DNA of 64,000 nt from Verrucomicrobiaceae bacterium (GCA_015061955.1 SUVO01000013.1:1-64000), one strand, 5' to 3'. Shown: positions 24,049 through 32,563, counted from the first letter of the stretch. The notes: generated by a model from the letters alone, not told the origin. A program made the numbers and translations.

Positions 24049-24096
24049 TTTTACTCTAATATGGCTATTTTTCTACAAAAAAACTAAAAAAACGCT

Positions 24097-24126
24097 TAAA
24101 AACCCTTAAAAATTAAGGTTTTTTTA
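24097..24126 (+). terminator. Intrinsic terminator after the Mu-like cassette
   Basis: AAAACCC-TTAA-AAA-TTAA-GGTTTTTTT, about 50 bp after the terminase stop. One bulged C; AT-rich but with a good T-run. Confidence 0.6.
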
Positions 24127-24152
24127 TTGACAGTACATATTCAAATTATAAT
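24127..24152 (+). promoter_or_regulatory. Candidate promoter with short spacer upstream of HU
   Basis: Exact TTGACA (24127-24132) and exact TATAAT (24147-24152), but separated by only 14 bp instead of 16-18. If used, it gives a ~280-nt transcript leader before the HU gene or a separate small RNA. Confidence 0.35.
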
Positions 24153-24440
24153 CTTTAATCTAAATAAAAAGCAAGCCAGTCTGTATTTGGTTTGTTGAAT
24201 ACACCAAGGGGTATCTCTGATGCACTTCAGCTATCGAATTAGATTGCACATTGCAGTAATCTTTGCATTGTTCCTTTATAAAAAATGTTATCTATCAAGT
24301 ATTTTTTGCTTGAATACATATTTTTTTTGTAAAGCATATTCTTTAGAACATAGAAGAAATTTTGCAAATATTGCTATTTTATTTAACCCCTATGGAAGTA
24401 ATTTTCCTAAACAGTAACAATAAAAAAAGAAAGTAAAAAA
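24153..24440 (+). other. Gene-free 288-bp stretch before HU
   Basis: No convincing gene. An in-frame stretch at 24220-24417 has no ribosome binding site and an unlikely composition. The first ~90 bases are less AT-biased than the rest and can form small hairpins (GTATT...AATAC near 24182; AGATT...AATCT near 24241). It may be a long HU leader or an unrecognised RNA; no Rfam-type family is recognised. Confidence 0.3.
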
Positions 24441-24731
24441 ATGGCTAGTAAAAAGAAACCAATGAACAAAGTTCAACTCGTTGAAGAAATTCAAAAATTG
24501 CTCGGTAAAGATGCAAGCAAAGCTTGTGCTGAAAGAGCATTGAACGCTGTTCTCGACGCTGTTAAAGCTGGTACAAAAAAATATGAAAAGCTCCAACTCG
24601 TAGGTTTTGGTTCGTTCTCAGTTGTAAAGCGCAAGAAGAGAACATGCAAGAACCCACGCACTGGTGAAAAAGTTGAAGTTCCAGCTTGCAAGGTTGTTAA
24701 GTTCAAGGCTGGTGCAGCTTTCAAAGCATAA
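24441..24731 (+). CDS. HU/IHF-family DNA-bending protein
   Basis: 96 aa, normal size. Basic N-terminus (MASKKKPMNKVQLVEEIQ), dimerising helices, the family core VGFGSFSVVKRKKRTCKNPR and the C-terminal LKVVKFKAG-like segment KVVKFKAGAAFKA. Differs from common HU in carrying several Cys (ACAERA, TCKNP, PACK). Nucleoid architecture. Codon use looks biased as for a highly expressed gene. Followed by two terminators. Confidence 0.93.
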   Translation: MASKKKPMNKVQLVEEIQKLLGKDASKACAERALNAVLDAVKAGTKKYEKLQLVGFGSFSVVKRKKRTCKNPRTGEKVEVPACKVVKFKAGAAFKA

Positions 24732-24752
24732 TTTTATTGCTAAATTTTAAAA

Positions 24753-24784
24753 GGGTTCGTTGCTTAGGCAACGAACTTTTTTTT
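24753..24784 (+). terminator. Intrinsic terminator of HU gene
   Basis: GTTCGTTGC-TTAG-GCAACGAAC then T8. Strong stem 22 bp after the stop. Confidence 0.93.
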
Positions 24785-24802
24785 ATGGATTTTTATTCAA
24801 AT

Positions 24803-24836
24803 AAAAAAAGACGATTTTTTATAATCGTCTTTTTTA
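24803..24836. terminator. Bidirectional terminator between HU and the EEP genes
   Basis: A7, GACGATT, loop, AATCGTC, T6. Runs on both sides; would end the leftward EEP gene and back up the HU terminator. Confidence 0.85.
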
Positions 24837-24855
24837 TGTTATTTAGAATTAGTTT

Positions 24856-25731
24856 TTAAAACTCTAAGTAAGCTTCGAGTGGCAAGTGGTCTGAAGGATA
24901 CGCACCACCAATGTTATCGGCAATAACTGCACATTTTTTTACTTTTACGTTTTTTGAGACAAATATGTAGTCTATCTTTTTATTTGGATCAGAACAATTT
25001 CTTACAACGCCATTTATTGGACGATTATACAACATATTCACAAACGATCCACCAGGACCATATGGCTTTGTTTCTGATATCTTCCACGAGTCAACTAACA
25101 CACCACTTTCAAGCAGTGCATTTACGGTTGCTTGTTCTGTTGGTTTTGTATTGTAGTCGCCTGCTGTAAAGAATGGAGCTCCTTTGGTTATTTGTTTTAT
25201 TCTTTCAACAAACAATTTAGCACTATTTAAACGTACTGTTGAATTTAAGCCAAAGTGTGTATTAAAGAAATAAAATTCTTTTCCCGATGCCTTGTCTTTA
25301 AATTTAGCCCAGTTGCAATTGCGAAATTGCTTTTCTTTCCAGTAGGTAGCCATTGAATGCTTGTCTGGAGTTTTTGTTAAGAAAAATGCACCTTTATCGA
25401 GTAATTCGTATTTATCTTTTTTATAGAAAATAGCGTTTGTCCAACGTTTTTTTGGTGCAGGTTCAAAACCTTCAACATTAACGCCAACCATATTGTAAAT
25501 GCCACTTTTTAAGAAGCCTTGTATTTGCCAATATTGTGTTTCTTGCGTACCAAAAACATCGAAGTCGTGATACTCTACTAAACTTACAGCCAAGCGCAAA
25601 CGTTCATCGCTGAACTCATGAGTTTCGCGATATGTTCCCAATACGTTGAACGAACCAGCTATAAGGCTTGTTGCATGTGCTGAAATTACAGACAATATTA
25701 ACGATGCTACTAAAAATATTTTCTTTTTCAT
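24856..25731 (-). CDS. Exported endonuclease/exonuclease/phosphatase (EEP) family protein, intact active site
   Basis: 291 aa from the ATG at 25731. An upstream in-frame start would run into the neighbouring gene and hide the signal peptide (MKKKIFLVASLILSVISAHA). EEP active-site residues are all present: N29 (GSFNVLG), E64 (FGTQETQ), H159 (NTHFG), D192 and N194 (AGDYN), Asp in IDYIFV, D281 and H282 (PSDHLP). A secreted metal-dependent phosphoesterase; substrate (nucleic acid, inositol phosphate or other phosphoester) not determined. Its upstream neighbour, 19 bp away, is a paralog that has lost most of these residues. Confidence 0.85.
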   Translation of the reverse strand: MKKKIFLVASLILSVISAHATSLIAGSFNVLGTYRETHEFSDERLRLAVSLVEYHDFDVFGTQETQYWQIQGFLKSGIYNMVGVNVEGFEPAPKKRWTNAIFYKKDKYELLDKGAFFLTKTPDKHSMATYWKEKQFRNCNWAKFKDKASGKEFYFFNTHFGLNSTVRLNSAKLFVERIKQITKGAPFFTAGDYNTKPTEQATVNALLESGVLVDSWKISETKPYGPGGSFVNMLYNRPINGVVRNCSDPNKKIDYIFVSKNVKVKKCAVIADNIGGAYPSDHLPLEAYLEF

Positions 25732-25750
25732 AATGCAATTTCTTTTGAAA

Positions 25751-26605
25751 TTAAAATTCGATATATGCTTCAACAGGCAAGTGTTTAGATGGATATGCGT
25801 TGTTGATGTTATCCGACAAATGTGCACATTTTAAAACCTTTACATTTTTTGAAACAAAGATGTAGTCGTGCTTCATACGAGGGTCCATATAGTTCTTTGT
25901 ATTTTCGATAGGCTCGTTGTAGTTGAGATTAGTAAATGTACCTTTTGGTCCATACGTTTTTTTTGCTACTTTAAAAGTATCAATCAAGAATCTTGGAGAA
26001 AGTGCTTTCATTGTATCTAATTCGCGTTCTCTTGTATATAGAGAGCCTGCAACTATGAATGTAGAATTTTTTGCAATTTCTTTAACTTTTTTTACTAACA
26101 ATTTTGATGCTAAAATTCTAGTTTTAAGTGGATAACTAAAGCGTGTATTAAATACAAAAAACTCCTTTCCCGATGCGTTATCTTTGAACTTTGCCCAGTT
26201 GCAATTTAACGGAAATTTGTTTTCCCAAGTATTAGATTTTTTATTTGGAGTATCTGACAACCAGAACGAACCTTTGTCGAGAAGCAAGTATTTTTCGGGT
26301 TTATAAAATATATTATTTGTTGCAAAATTATCGTTGGCTGGTTGTTTTCCTTCAACATTTACACCAACAGTTTTGTAATTTACAACTTTTAAAATTTCTG
26401 TTGTTTGCCAATTTAGATTATCTTGTGTGGCAAGTATATCAAAATCGTGATATTTTATAAGAGACGTAGCCAATGCTATACGCTCTTTTGAATACTTAGC
26501 TTCTTGTGGAAGTCCATATAAATTAAAAGATCCAGTTATCATCGACACTGCATGTGCTAAATATGCAAGTGTTGAAACCAACAATGTTAATATATATTTT
26601 TTCAT
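25751..26605 (-). CDS. Exported EEP-family paralog with lost catalytic residues (probable pseudoenzyme)
   Basis: 284 aa with signal peptide (MKKYILTLLVSTLAYLAHA). Aligns along its whole length with the protein at 24856-25731: shared TGSFN, VGVNVEG, NCNWAKFKD, ASGKEF, YGP-GTF, DYIFVSKNVKV. Catalytic positions differ: Glu to D62 (ATQDN), the catalytic His to Arg (NTRFS), Asp and Asn of GDYN to Ser and Tyr (GSLYT), and SDH to SKH (K274). The reading frame is fully open, so selection seems to keep a non-catalytic protein. It could bind the substrate or regulate its active sister. Confidence 0.8.
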   Translation of the reverse strand: MKKYILTLLVSTLAYLAHAVSMITGSFNLYGLPQEAKYSKERIALATSLIKYHDFDILATQDNLNWQTTEILKVVNYKTVGVNVEGKQPANDNFATNNIFYKPEKYLLLDKGSFWLSDTPNKKSNTWENKFPLNCNWAKFKDNASGKEFFVFNTRFSYPLKTRILASKLLVKKVKEIAKNSTFIVAGSLYTRERELDTMKALSPRFLIDTFKVAKKTYGPKGTFTNLNYNEPIENTKNYMDPRMKHDYIFVSKNVKVLKCAHLSDNINNAYPSKHLPVEAYIEF

Positions 26606-26692
26606 ACAAGATTATAGTATTTAACCCATAATCTATTTGCAAGATTTTTATGCTTTATATCTGAGACTATTACATTAAAAAATATGAGCGTT

Positions 26693-27820
26693 TTAGTAGA
26701 GCGTTTTATAGAAACGTGCAACTCTTTTTGTTATCGATGTTAAAGCTTGCGCTGGTGTTATACCCAAACGCTGACAATATTGTTCGATTGTTATTTCTAA
26801 ACCATCTGATTGACCAACAATAATAGCTTCGTCGCCGAGTTCTATTTCATCAAAGTCGGTTACATCTATTACAGCTTGGTCCATAGAAACTCTGCCTATA
26901 ACATCGGCTTTCTTGCCACGAATAATTACCGAAATTTTCTTGCTCGATTCTCGTGGAATACCATCGCCATATCCAACCGATAGTAGCGCAATACGCGAGT
27001 CGCGTTCAAGAGTGTATGTTTTGGAATAGCCAACGGTTGCTCCTTTTGGAAGATATTTTATTTGGCTTACAGAGGTACGGAATGTCAAAACGTGTTCGGG
27101 TTCAAATCCTCGTAAAATAGAGTTTTCGGCTGGTCGCATACCAAACAAAACAAGTCCTGCTCGCAACGATTTTTCAAACTCGTTTGGCAATGCCGATGTA
27201 TTACAAATGTCGCTATGATGTATATAAACGCCTGAATTTTTGCCGAGAGTTTTTGCTGCGAAATCGAGAAAATTTGTATCGGCAATTGCACCTTCTGATG
27301 GTGCGCCTGTTCCTGTTCCAGAAAGACAAAATGCTTCTAAGCTTAAGTATTCTGATTGCAAAATTCTTTCAAGCATTTGTTTCGCTTGCGAATTTGAAGG
27401 AATTGAGTCTTTTTCAACAGGAAGTTTTAGATGTACTTTTAATTTTTTGTTGAGTTGTTTTGCAGTGTTTTCAAAGCGTTCTAATTCTTCTAAACCAGCA
27501 ATTACTGGGGTAATATCATTCTGAAAATAGAAGTGTTCTTCACTTGGAATAGATGCACTAAGAACTATTATTTTCCAACCTGAACCAACTTCGCGAACTT
27601 TTATAGCTTCTGAAATATTAGTAACAGCAAATGCATCGGCACCACTTAACATAAGACGCACAACTGCGGCCTCAACACCATATCCAAATGCATCGGCTGA
27701 AACCAATGCTATGTAGCCTCGCGATTTTGGCATAAAGAAACGCAGTTTTCCCAAGTTGCGTTCAAGTGCGCAAAGATCTATGCGTACAGAACATCTTAGA
27801 TGTGTGCTTGAGCCTTCCAT
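26693..27820 (-). CDS. Alanine-racemase-like protein lacking the PLP lysine
   Basis: 375 aa with full alanine racemase layout, including VGYSKTY, SVGYGDGIPRES, GRVSMDQAVIDV and a C-terminal Y-R-W-like end (KRVARFYKTLY). The PLP-binding segment reads ALVSADAFGYG: Ser41 (TCA) replaces the Schiff-base lysine. The DTGMGR segment is also changed (LKLPVEKDSIPS). It therefore cannot racemise alanine by the standard mechanism; a binding or regulatory role is possible. An apparently active alr is at 9960. Start overlaps the end of tsaB by 25 bp, with GAGA upstream as weak ribosome site. Confidence 0.8.
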   Translation of the reverse strand: MEGSSTHLRCSVRIDLCALERNLGKLRFFMPKSRGYIALVSADAFGYGVEAAVVRLMLSGADAFAVTNISEAIKVREVGSGWKIIVLSASIPSEEHFYFQNDITPVIAGLEELERFENTAKQLNKKLKVHLKLPVEKDSIPSNSQAKQMLERILQSEYLSLEAFCLSGTGTGAPSEGAIADTNFLDFAAKTLGKNSGVYIHHSDICNTSALPNEFEKSLRAGLVLFGMRPAENSILRGFEPEHVLTFRTSVSQIKYLPKGATVGYSKTYTLERDSRIALLSVGYGDGIPRESSKKISVIIRGKKADVIGRVSMDQAVIDVTDFDEIELGDEAIIVGQSDGLEITIEQYCQRLGITPAQALTSITKRVARFYKTLY

Positions 27821-28443
27821 TTTACATATTCTCTTTCTGTTAAAGGTTTTGCATCGGGGGTATCGTGGCAGATTGTTGCAAGTTGTGGATATTGTTTTAA
27901 GACATCTGCTGTTGTGCTTTCATCAAGATTATAAATTTCAAAGTCGGTAAAGGTTAAATCTATTTTATTACGTTGCTTTAGCAGGATTTTTTTATCAAAA
28001 GCCAATGTTTGAATTTCATCAATTTTTATCTCTTTTAAAAGCTCTATTTTTGTGTTGAAATTTAAAATATTTACAAAGCCTTTACGCGATGGTGTAAATA
28101 GTGAAAATTTTTCTTTTTGCATTAACGCTATTGCGTGCGAAGCAACTTCCATACAATTGTATTCAAAGATTTTTGCCTTTGAAAATTTTGCTATGGTTGC
28201 AATACCTACCGATGCTGTTCTTGTTCCCAAAATTGAGCCTGTGCCTGTACATAAGGCGATTGCTTCTATATCGGTAAGATTGCAATTTGCACAAACTTCG
28301 CTCAGTGCCTGAAAAAAGCATTCCATCGCTTGTCCGTTAGTTGTGGAAGTTGCTATTACTTTGCAATCTTGACAGAGTGCAATCTTTAAGACCGATGCAG
28401 TTGCATCTACTATCAGAGTTTTTGAAAAATCAGTAAAAAGCAT
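27796..28443 (-). CDS. tsaB: TsaB, tRNA threonylcarbamoyladenosine biosynthesis scaffold protein
   Basis: 215 aa. TsaB supports TsaD and TsaE in making t6A37 of ANN-decoding tRNAs. Recognised by LIVDATASVLKIALCQD at the start and the helix-cap segment AIALCTGTGSILGTRTASVG, in place of the usual GPGSFTGLR. This is a divergent member but in the right family and length. The tsaE gene is at 51180. Lies between rpoN (5 bp upstream) and the alr-like gene, whose start it overlaps. Confidence 0.78.
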   Translation of the reverse strand: MLFTDFSKTLIVDATASVLKIALCQDCKVIATSTTNGQAMECFFQALSEVCANCNLTDIEAIALCTGTGSILGTRTASVGIATIAKFSKAKIFEYNCMEVASHAIALMQKEKFSLFTPSRKGFVNILNFNTKIELLKEIKIDEIQTLAFDKKILLKQRNKIDLTFTDFEIYNLDESTTADVLKQYPQLATICHDTPDAKPLTEREYVKWKAQAHI

Positions 28444-28448
28444 ATTTA

Positions 28449-29819
28449 TTAAAATCTCTTTCGCATTGTTTTTGATGGTATGCCGAGTTCATCACGATAT
28501 TTTGCTACAGTTCTGCGTGCAATTGTAATGCCTTCGGTTTCGAGCATTTTTGCAATTTTGTCATCACTGAGTGGTTTTTGTGGATTTTCATTACTTACGA
28601 TATCGCTTATTTTCTCTTTTATTGTATTAGATGATACTTCGTTGCCTTGTTCAGTTTCAAGACTGTTAGTAAAAAAGTTTTTTAGTTCTATTACACCAAA
28701 TGGTGTTTGTGCATTTTTGCCCGATATAGCTCTGCCTATGGTTGTTGGATGTAGCTGTATATCGTCGGCAATTTGCTGACGAGTCATGGGTTGCAGAATT
28801 GCATTTTCAAAGTAATTTTGTTGTCGTTTTAGAATTGCGTTTGCTATTTTTAGCAATGTTGTTTGACGTTGTTTTATGGCATCAATTATATTTTTTGCAT
28901 CGCGCATTTTTTCTTTTAGATACGATAGTGCGTCTTTGTTTAAAGAGCCTTCTGCTATCATAAATCGATATTCTGAATTTATACGCAATTGTGGTATGTA
29001 GTTATTTGTTAATTCGGCACACCATATGCCATCTTGCTTATAGTAATTGATGTCGGGGATTAAAATATTTTCTTCGTTTACTGTGTATTCGTGTGCAGGC
29101 GAAGAATTTAGTTTTGCAATTGTTTCTAAAGCTTTTTCTACTGCATCAATACTTCTACCTTCAGCTTGAGCAATATCGTTAACTTTGCGTTTTATGAATA
29201 GTTGAAAATAATCTTCTATAATTCTGTATGCTAATGATTCCGACAATCCATTAGCACGCAACTGAATTAAAAAGCATTCTTGTAAACTTCTGGCACCAAT
29301 GCCGTATGGTTCGCATGTCTGCAACATTTCAAGTGCTTTTAGTACATCATCTCTTTTGAACCCTTGTTCAATAGAAACATCGATTGCTTCAACGGGCAGA
29401 AAGCCACGACTATCTAATTGTTCTACAAGGCTTTCAAAGGCGTCGGCAACTGACTTAGTTGGCGCATCTATTCTGGCTTCGTTTATTAGTTTTTCACCAA
29501 GGTGGATTGAATCTGGTTCCGAATTTAAAATGAAGTCGTGCTTTTGTTGAAAGTTATCAGTATCTGATTGAGATAATTCTGAGGTGTCGGAATTATCATC
29601 GTAATCATCTATATCATCTGGATTTTCACCAATACTTTGAGGTTTTTGTTGTTGCTGAAATTCCTCTATTTCAAGCATTGGATTTTGTGCTAACTGTTCT
29701 TCAAGAAATTTTTGCAATTCAATAACGGGCTTCTGCAGAATTTCTAAACTGCGTTGTTGCGCAGGTGTAAGCGAAAGTCCGTGTTCGAGTTTTTGCGATT
29801 GTTGAAGATTAGTATCCAT
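28449..29819 (-). CDS. rpoN: RNA polymerase sigma-54 factor
   Basis: 456 aa. Region I is Gln/Leu-rich (LEHGLSLTPAQQRSLEILQK, LEEQLAQNPMLEIEE), followed by an acidic region II with DIDDYDDNSD. The core-binding domain follows, and the C-terminal RpoN box ARRTVAKYRDELGIPSK is near-canonical. Directs transcription from -24/-12 promoters with AAA+ activators; no such activator gene and no convincing -24/-12 site was seen in the window. First gene of a leftward rpoN-tsaB-alr-like group. Confidence 0.95.
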   Translation of the reverse strand: MDTNLQQSQKLEHGLSLTPAQQRSLEILQKPVIELQKFLEEQLAQNPMLEIEEFQQQQKPQSIGENPDDIDDYDDNSDTSELSQSDTDNFQQKHDFILNSEPDSIHLGEKLINEARIDAPTKSVADAFESLVEQLDSRGFLPVEAIDVSIEQGFKRDDVLKALEMLQTCEPYGIGARSLQECFLIQLRANGLSESLAYRIIEDYFQLFIKRKVNDIAQAEGRSIDAVEKALETIAKLNSSPAHEYTVNEENILIPDINYYKQDGIWCAELTNNYIPQLRINSEYRFMIAEGSLNKDALSYLKEKMRDAKNIIDAIKQRQTTLLKIANAILKRQQNYFENAILQPMTRQQIADDIQLHPTTIGRAISGKNAQTPFGVIELKNFFTNSLETEQGNEVSSNTIKEKISDIVSNENPQKPLSDDKIAKMLETEGITIARRTVAKYRDELGIPSKTMRKRF

Positions 29820-29906
29820 AAAATATAATAATACGTTATATTCTTTGTATCAAATTCTCAAACAAAAATGTTGCAAAAAATCAAAATAAATTGAGAATTG
29901 CCACCT

Positions 29907-30107
29907 ATGGAATGTAAGATAGCTGAAAATAAGAAACGTTGCACATGTTCTTACGAGTGTTTTAGAGCTGGTATTTGTTGCGAATGTGTAAAACATCACT
30001 TGGCAAAACGTCAAGTGCCTGCATGCTTTTTTCCACCTGAAGAAGAAAAAACGTACGATCGCTCTTTCGAGCATTTTGCACGTTTAGTAAATGAAAAGAA
30101 AATTTAA
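29907..30107 (+). CDS. Small cysteine-rich protein, DUF6485-like
   Basis: 66 aa. Start ATG at 29907 chosen over a TTG 9 bp upstream. Cys pattern: C3, then CTCSYECFRAGICCECVKHH with six Cys and a His pair, then PACFFPPEEEKTYDRSFEHF. This looks like a metal- or cluster-binding knuckle in a short cytosolic protein and matches what I recall of DUF6485, whose function is unknown. Ends one base before the U32 start chosen here, suggesting co-translation. Divergent from rpoN. Confidence 0.65.
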   Translation: MECKIAENKKRCTCSYECFRAGICCECVKHHLAKRQVPACFFPPEEEKTYDRSFEHFARLVNEKKI

Positions 30108-30108
30108 T

Positions 30109-31356
30109 ATGAAAAGAATTCCTGAATTAATGGCACCTGCGGGTGATTTTATTTGTTTATCAGCGGCATTACAGGCTGGCGCCGATGCTGTTTACTTTGG
30201 TTTGAAGGGCAGTAATATGCGTGCGGGAGCAAAGAATTTTGAAGTTTCAGAGCTCCCACGATTAGTACGCGAATGTAGAAAAGCAAAGGCTAAATGTTAT
30301 TTAACACTCAATACAATTTATTTCGATAACGAACATAAAAATTTGTTGAAACAACTTAAAGCTGCTAAAAAAGCTGGAGTAGATGCTGTTATTGCATGGG
30401 ATTTTTCGGTTTTAGAGCTTGCTAAAGAGGTTGGCATTGAAGTTTTCTTGTCAACGCAAGCAAGTGTTGCCAACGCAAAAGCAATTGCATCTATCTACAA
30501 AAATTACGCAGTAAAGCGCTTTGTATTGGCGCGCGAGTGTAGTTTAGAGAGCATAAAAACTATGCGTAAAGAGCTTAAGAAAATGTTGGGCAAGTCGGCT
30601 GATGAAATTAGCATTGAGGCTTTTGCACATGGGGCTATGTGTGTTTCGGTAAGTGGTAGATGTTTCTTGTCGCAATTCTATTGTGGTAAAAGTGCAAATC
30701 GTGGCGAATGTTTGCAACCTTGTCGACGAGAATATTTAATTACCGATACTGCTCAAGGTTCGCCAGAATTTAATTTAGGTACAAATTATGTGCTTAGTCC
30801 AAAAGATTTAATGACTTTACCATTTATCGAAAAACTCATTGATGCAGGGGTGAATTCGTTGAAAATAGAGGGACGTAATCGCAATGCTTCTTATGTGTCG
30901 GCAACTGTTTCTGCGTACAGAAAAGCTTTAGATTTTTATAGAGATTATGCTGGTAAAAAAGATTTTGCAGAAATTTTCGATGTCCTCAAAAAACAACTTT
31001 GTAAAAACCTCGAACAAACTTTCAACAGAGGTTTTTCTGACGGATTTTTTATGGGTAAACCTATCGGAGATTGGACTTCCGAAGGCAATAAAGCTGTTGC
31101 AAAAAAACGCATTTTAGGGCATATTTTAAACTATTTTTCAAAAATAGGTGTTGCTGAAATTTCAATCGATGATGCAACCTTGAAACAGGGCGATACTATT
31201 CAGCTTGAGGGCGATACTACTGGTTTTATGACTTTCGTTGCCGAAAGTATTCAGTGTGCTGGTATGCCTATTACATCGGCTAAAAAAGGTATGCGTGTTG
31301 CTGTAAAAGTTCCACAAAAAGTACGCAAAAATGATAGACTTTTTATCTTAAAATAA
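30109..31356 (+). CDS. U32 family protein (TrhP/RlhA-like RNA hydroxylation factor)
   Basis: 415 aa from the ATG at 30109; an earlier in-frame ATG at 30091 overlaps the preceding gene. U32 signatures: PELMAPAGDFICLSAALQAG, AVYFGLKGSNMRA, EVFLSTQAS, EAFAHGAMCVSVSGRCFLS and the Cys set SANRGECLQPCRREY, which binds an iron-sulfur cluster in characterised members. A C-terminal beta-barrel is present (GVAEISIDDATLKQGDTIQL). U32 proteins TrhP and RlhA hydroxylate tRNA uridine-34 or 23S rRNA; the length favours the TrhP type. The older label, peptidase, is probably wrong. Confidence 0.85.
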   Translation: MKRIPELMAPAGDFICLSAALQAGADAVYFGLKGSNMRAGAKNFEVSELPRLVRECRKAKAKCYLTLNTIYFDNEHKNLLKQLKAAKKAGVDAVIAWDFSVLELAKEVGIEVFLSTQASVANAKAIASIYKNYAVKRFVLARECSLESIKTMRKELKKMLGKSADEISIEAFAHGAMCVSVSGRCFLSQFYCGKSANRGECLQPCRREYLITDTAQGSPEFNLGTNYVLSPKDLMTLPFIEKLIDAGVNSLKIEGRNRNASYVSATVSAYRKALDFYRDYAGKKDFAEIFDVLKKQLCKNLEQTFNRGFSDGFFMGKPIGDWTSEGNKAVAKKRILGHILNYFSKIGVAEISIDDATLKQGDTIQLEGDTTGFMTFVAESIQCAGMPITSAKKGMRVAVKVPQKVRKNDRLFILK

Positions 31357-31375
31357 CCTCCGATTTTTTATTGTT

Positions 31376-32545
31376 ATGAAAAAATGTATTATATTATTAA
31401 GTTGTGTTATTTGTGCGTGTTCGTTGCAAGCTAAGAAAATTTTTAATGTGCCTGAAAGTTGTTATCAGCAGGTAAAAGATTTGGGCGATCCAAAGCTTGA
31501 AAACGAAAAATCATCTACTGTAATTCTTCTTGGCGATACTCAGAATTACACTCATTTTTCACCAAACATAGGTATTTTAAACATTATGCTCAACTGGATT
31601 GCTTTTGAGCGAAATGCATTAAATATAAGTGCAGTGTTTGGTGTGGGCGATATTGTGCAAATTTCAAATATGCTTGAGGTTCCAGAACAGATTTCTACAA
31701 AGGAATTAGTAAAAGGAACTAAAAAAGACGGTTTGTATCGTCAGCGTTCTTGTTATGATAGAAATTCAACACAACAGTGGCAAGCTATTTCAGATGCGTT
31801 TAAAGTGTTAGATAATAAAGTTCCATACTTCATTACAACTGGAAATCACGATCACGGAGAGAAATGGGGCGATGCTCGTCCTACGAGATTTAACGAATTC
31901 TTTAAGCCAGAGCGTAATATAAAAAATCTCGAAGCTCTAATGCACGTTGGAAAAGATAAAAACAACAAACCATGCTTAGAAAACGCCATATACAAACTTA
32001 ATGTAGGTGATACTTGGGGGGAAATGTATGTGTTATGTTTAGAGTTTAAACCACGTCAAGAAGTTCTCGATTGGGCAAAAAAAGTAATTGAACAACGGTA
32101 CAAAGACAAGCGCTTTATTATGCTTACGCATTCATTTTTAAATAAAAAAGGTGAATTACCAAAAGAGCCTTGGTATAAACTTGATGGTGTTGAAGCTGCT
32201 GATGTATACGAAACTTTTGTAAAGAAAATACCTCAAATAAAAGCTGTTTTTTGTGGACATAGTTGCGATAACAACAATGGCTTTGAACAATCGACATGTT
32301 TTAGAATTTTAAAAAATGAAAAAGGTGGAAATATACCTACAATGATGTTTAATCCTCAGACTGTCGGTGGTGGTTTTGCTGGAAATGGAGGCGATGGTTG
32401 GTTGCGAATTTTAGAATTTAAGCCCGATGGCGAAACTATCAAAGTAAAAACATACTCGCCTTTTTTTGGAATATCGCCTATGACAAAACATTTTGCATGG
32501 CGTGTTGCAAACTTTGATATGTTTGAATTCAAATTAGACAAATAA
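31376..32545 (+). CDS. Exported calcineurin-like metallophosphoesterase
   Basis: 389 aa. N-terminal signal (MKKCIILLSCVICACSLQA), possibly a lipobox (ICAC). Metallophosphoesterase motifs: LLGDTQNYTHF (D-x-Q variant of motif I), GVGDIVQ, TTGNHDHG (motif III), MLTHSFL and FCGHSCDNN. Metal-dependent hydrolysis of a phosphoester outside the cytoplasm; substrate unknown. Starts 19 bp after the U32 gene and is followed after 18 bp by another exported protein, so probably one operon. Confidence 0.85.
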   Translation: MKKCIILLSCVICACSLQAKKIFNVPESCYQQVKDLGDPKLENEKSSTVILLGDTQNYTHFSPNIGILNIMLNWIAFERNALNISAVFGVGDIVQISNMLEVPEQISTKELVKGTKKDGLYRQRSCYDRNSTQQWQAISDAFKVLDNKVPYFITTGNHDHGEKWGDARPTRFNEFFKPERNIKNLEALMHVGKDKNNKPCLENAIYKLNVGDTWGEMYVLCLEFKPRQEVLDWAKKVIEQRYKDKRFIMLTHSFLNKKGELPKEPWYKLDGVEAADVYETFVKKIPQIKAVFCGHSCDNNNGFEQSTCFRILKNEKGGNIPTMMFNPQTVGGGFAGNGGDGWLRILEFKPDGETIKVKTYSPFFGISPMTKHFAWRVANFDMFEFKLDK

Positions 32546-32563
32546 TATATTAGTAAAATATCT

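Noticed and set aside
24220-24417. 65-codon open stretch before HU
   Set aside because: Composition is typical of translated AT-rich non-coding DNA, there is no Shine-Dalgarno, and it overlaps a probable leader region.
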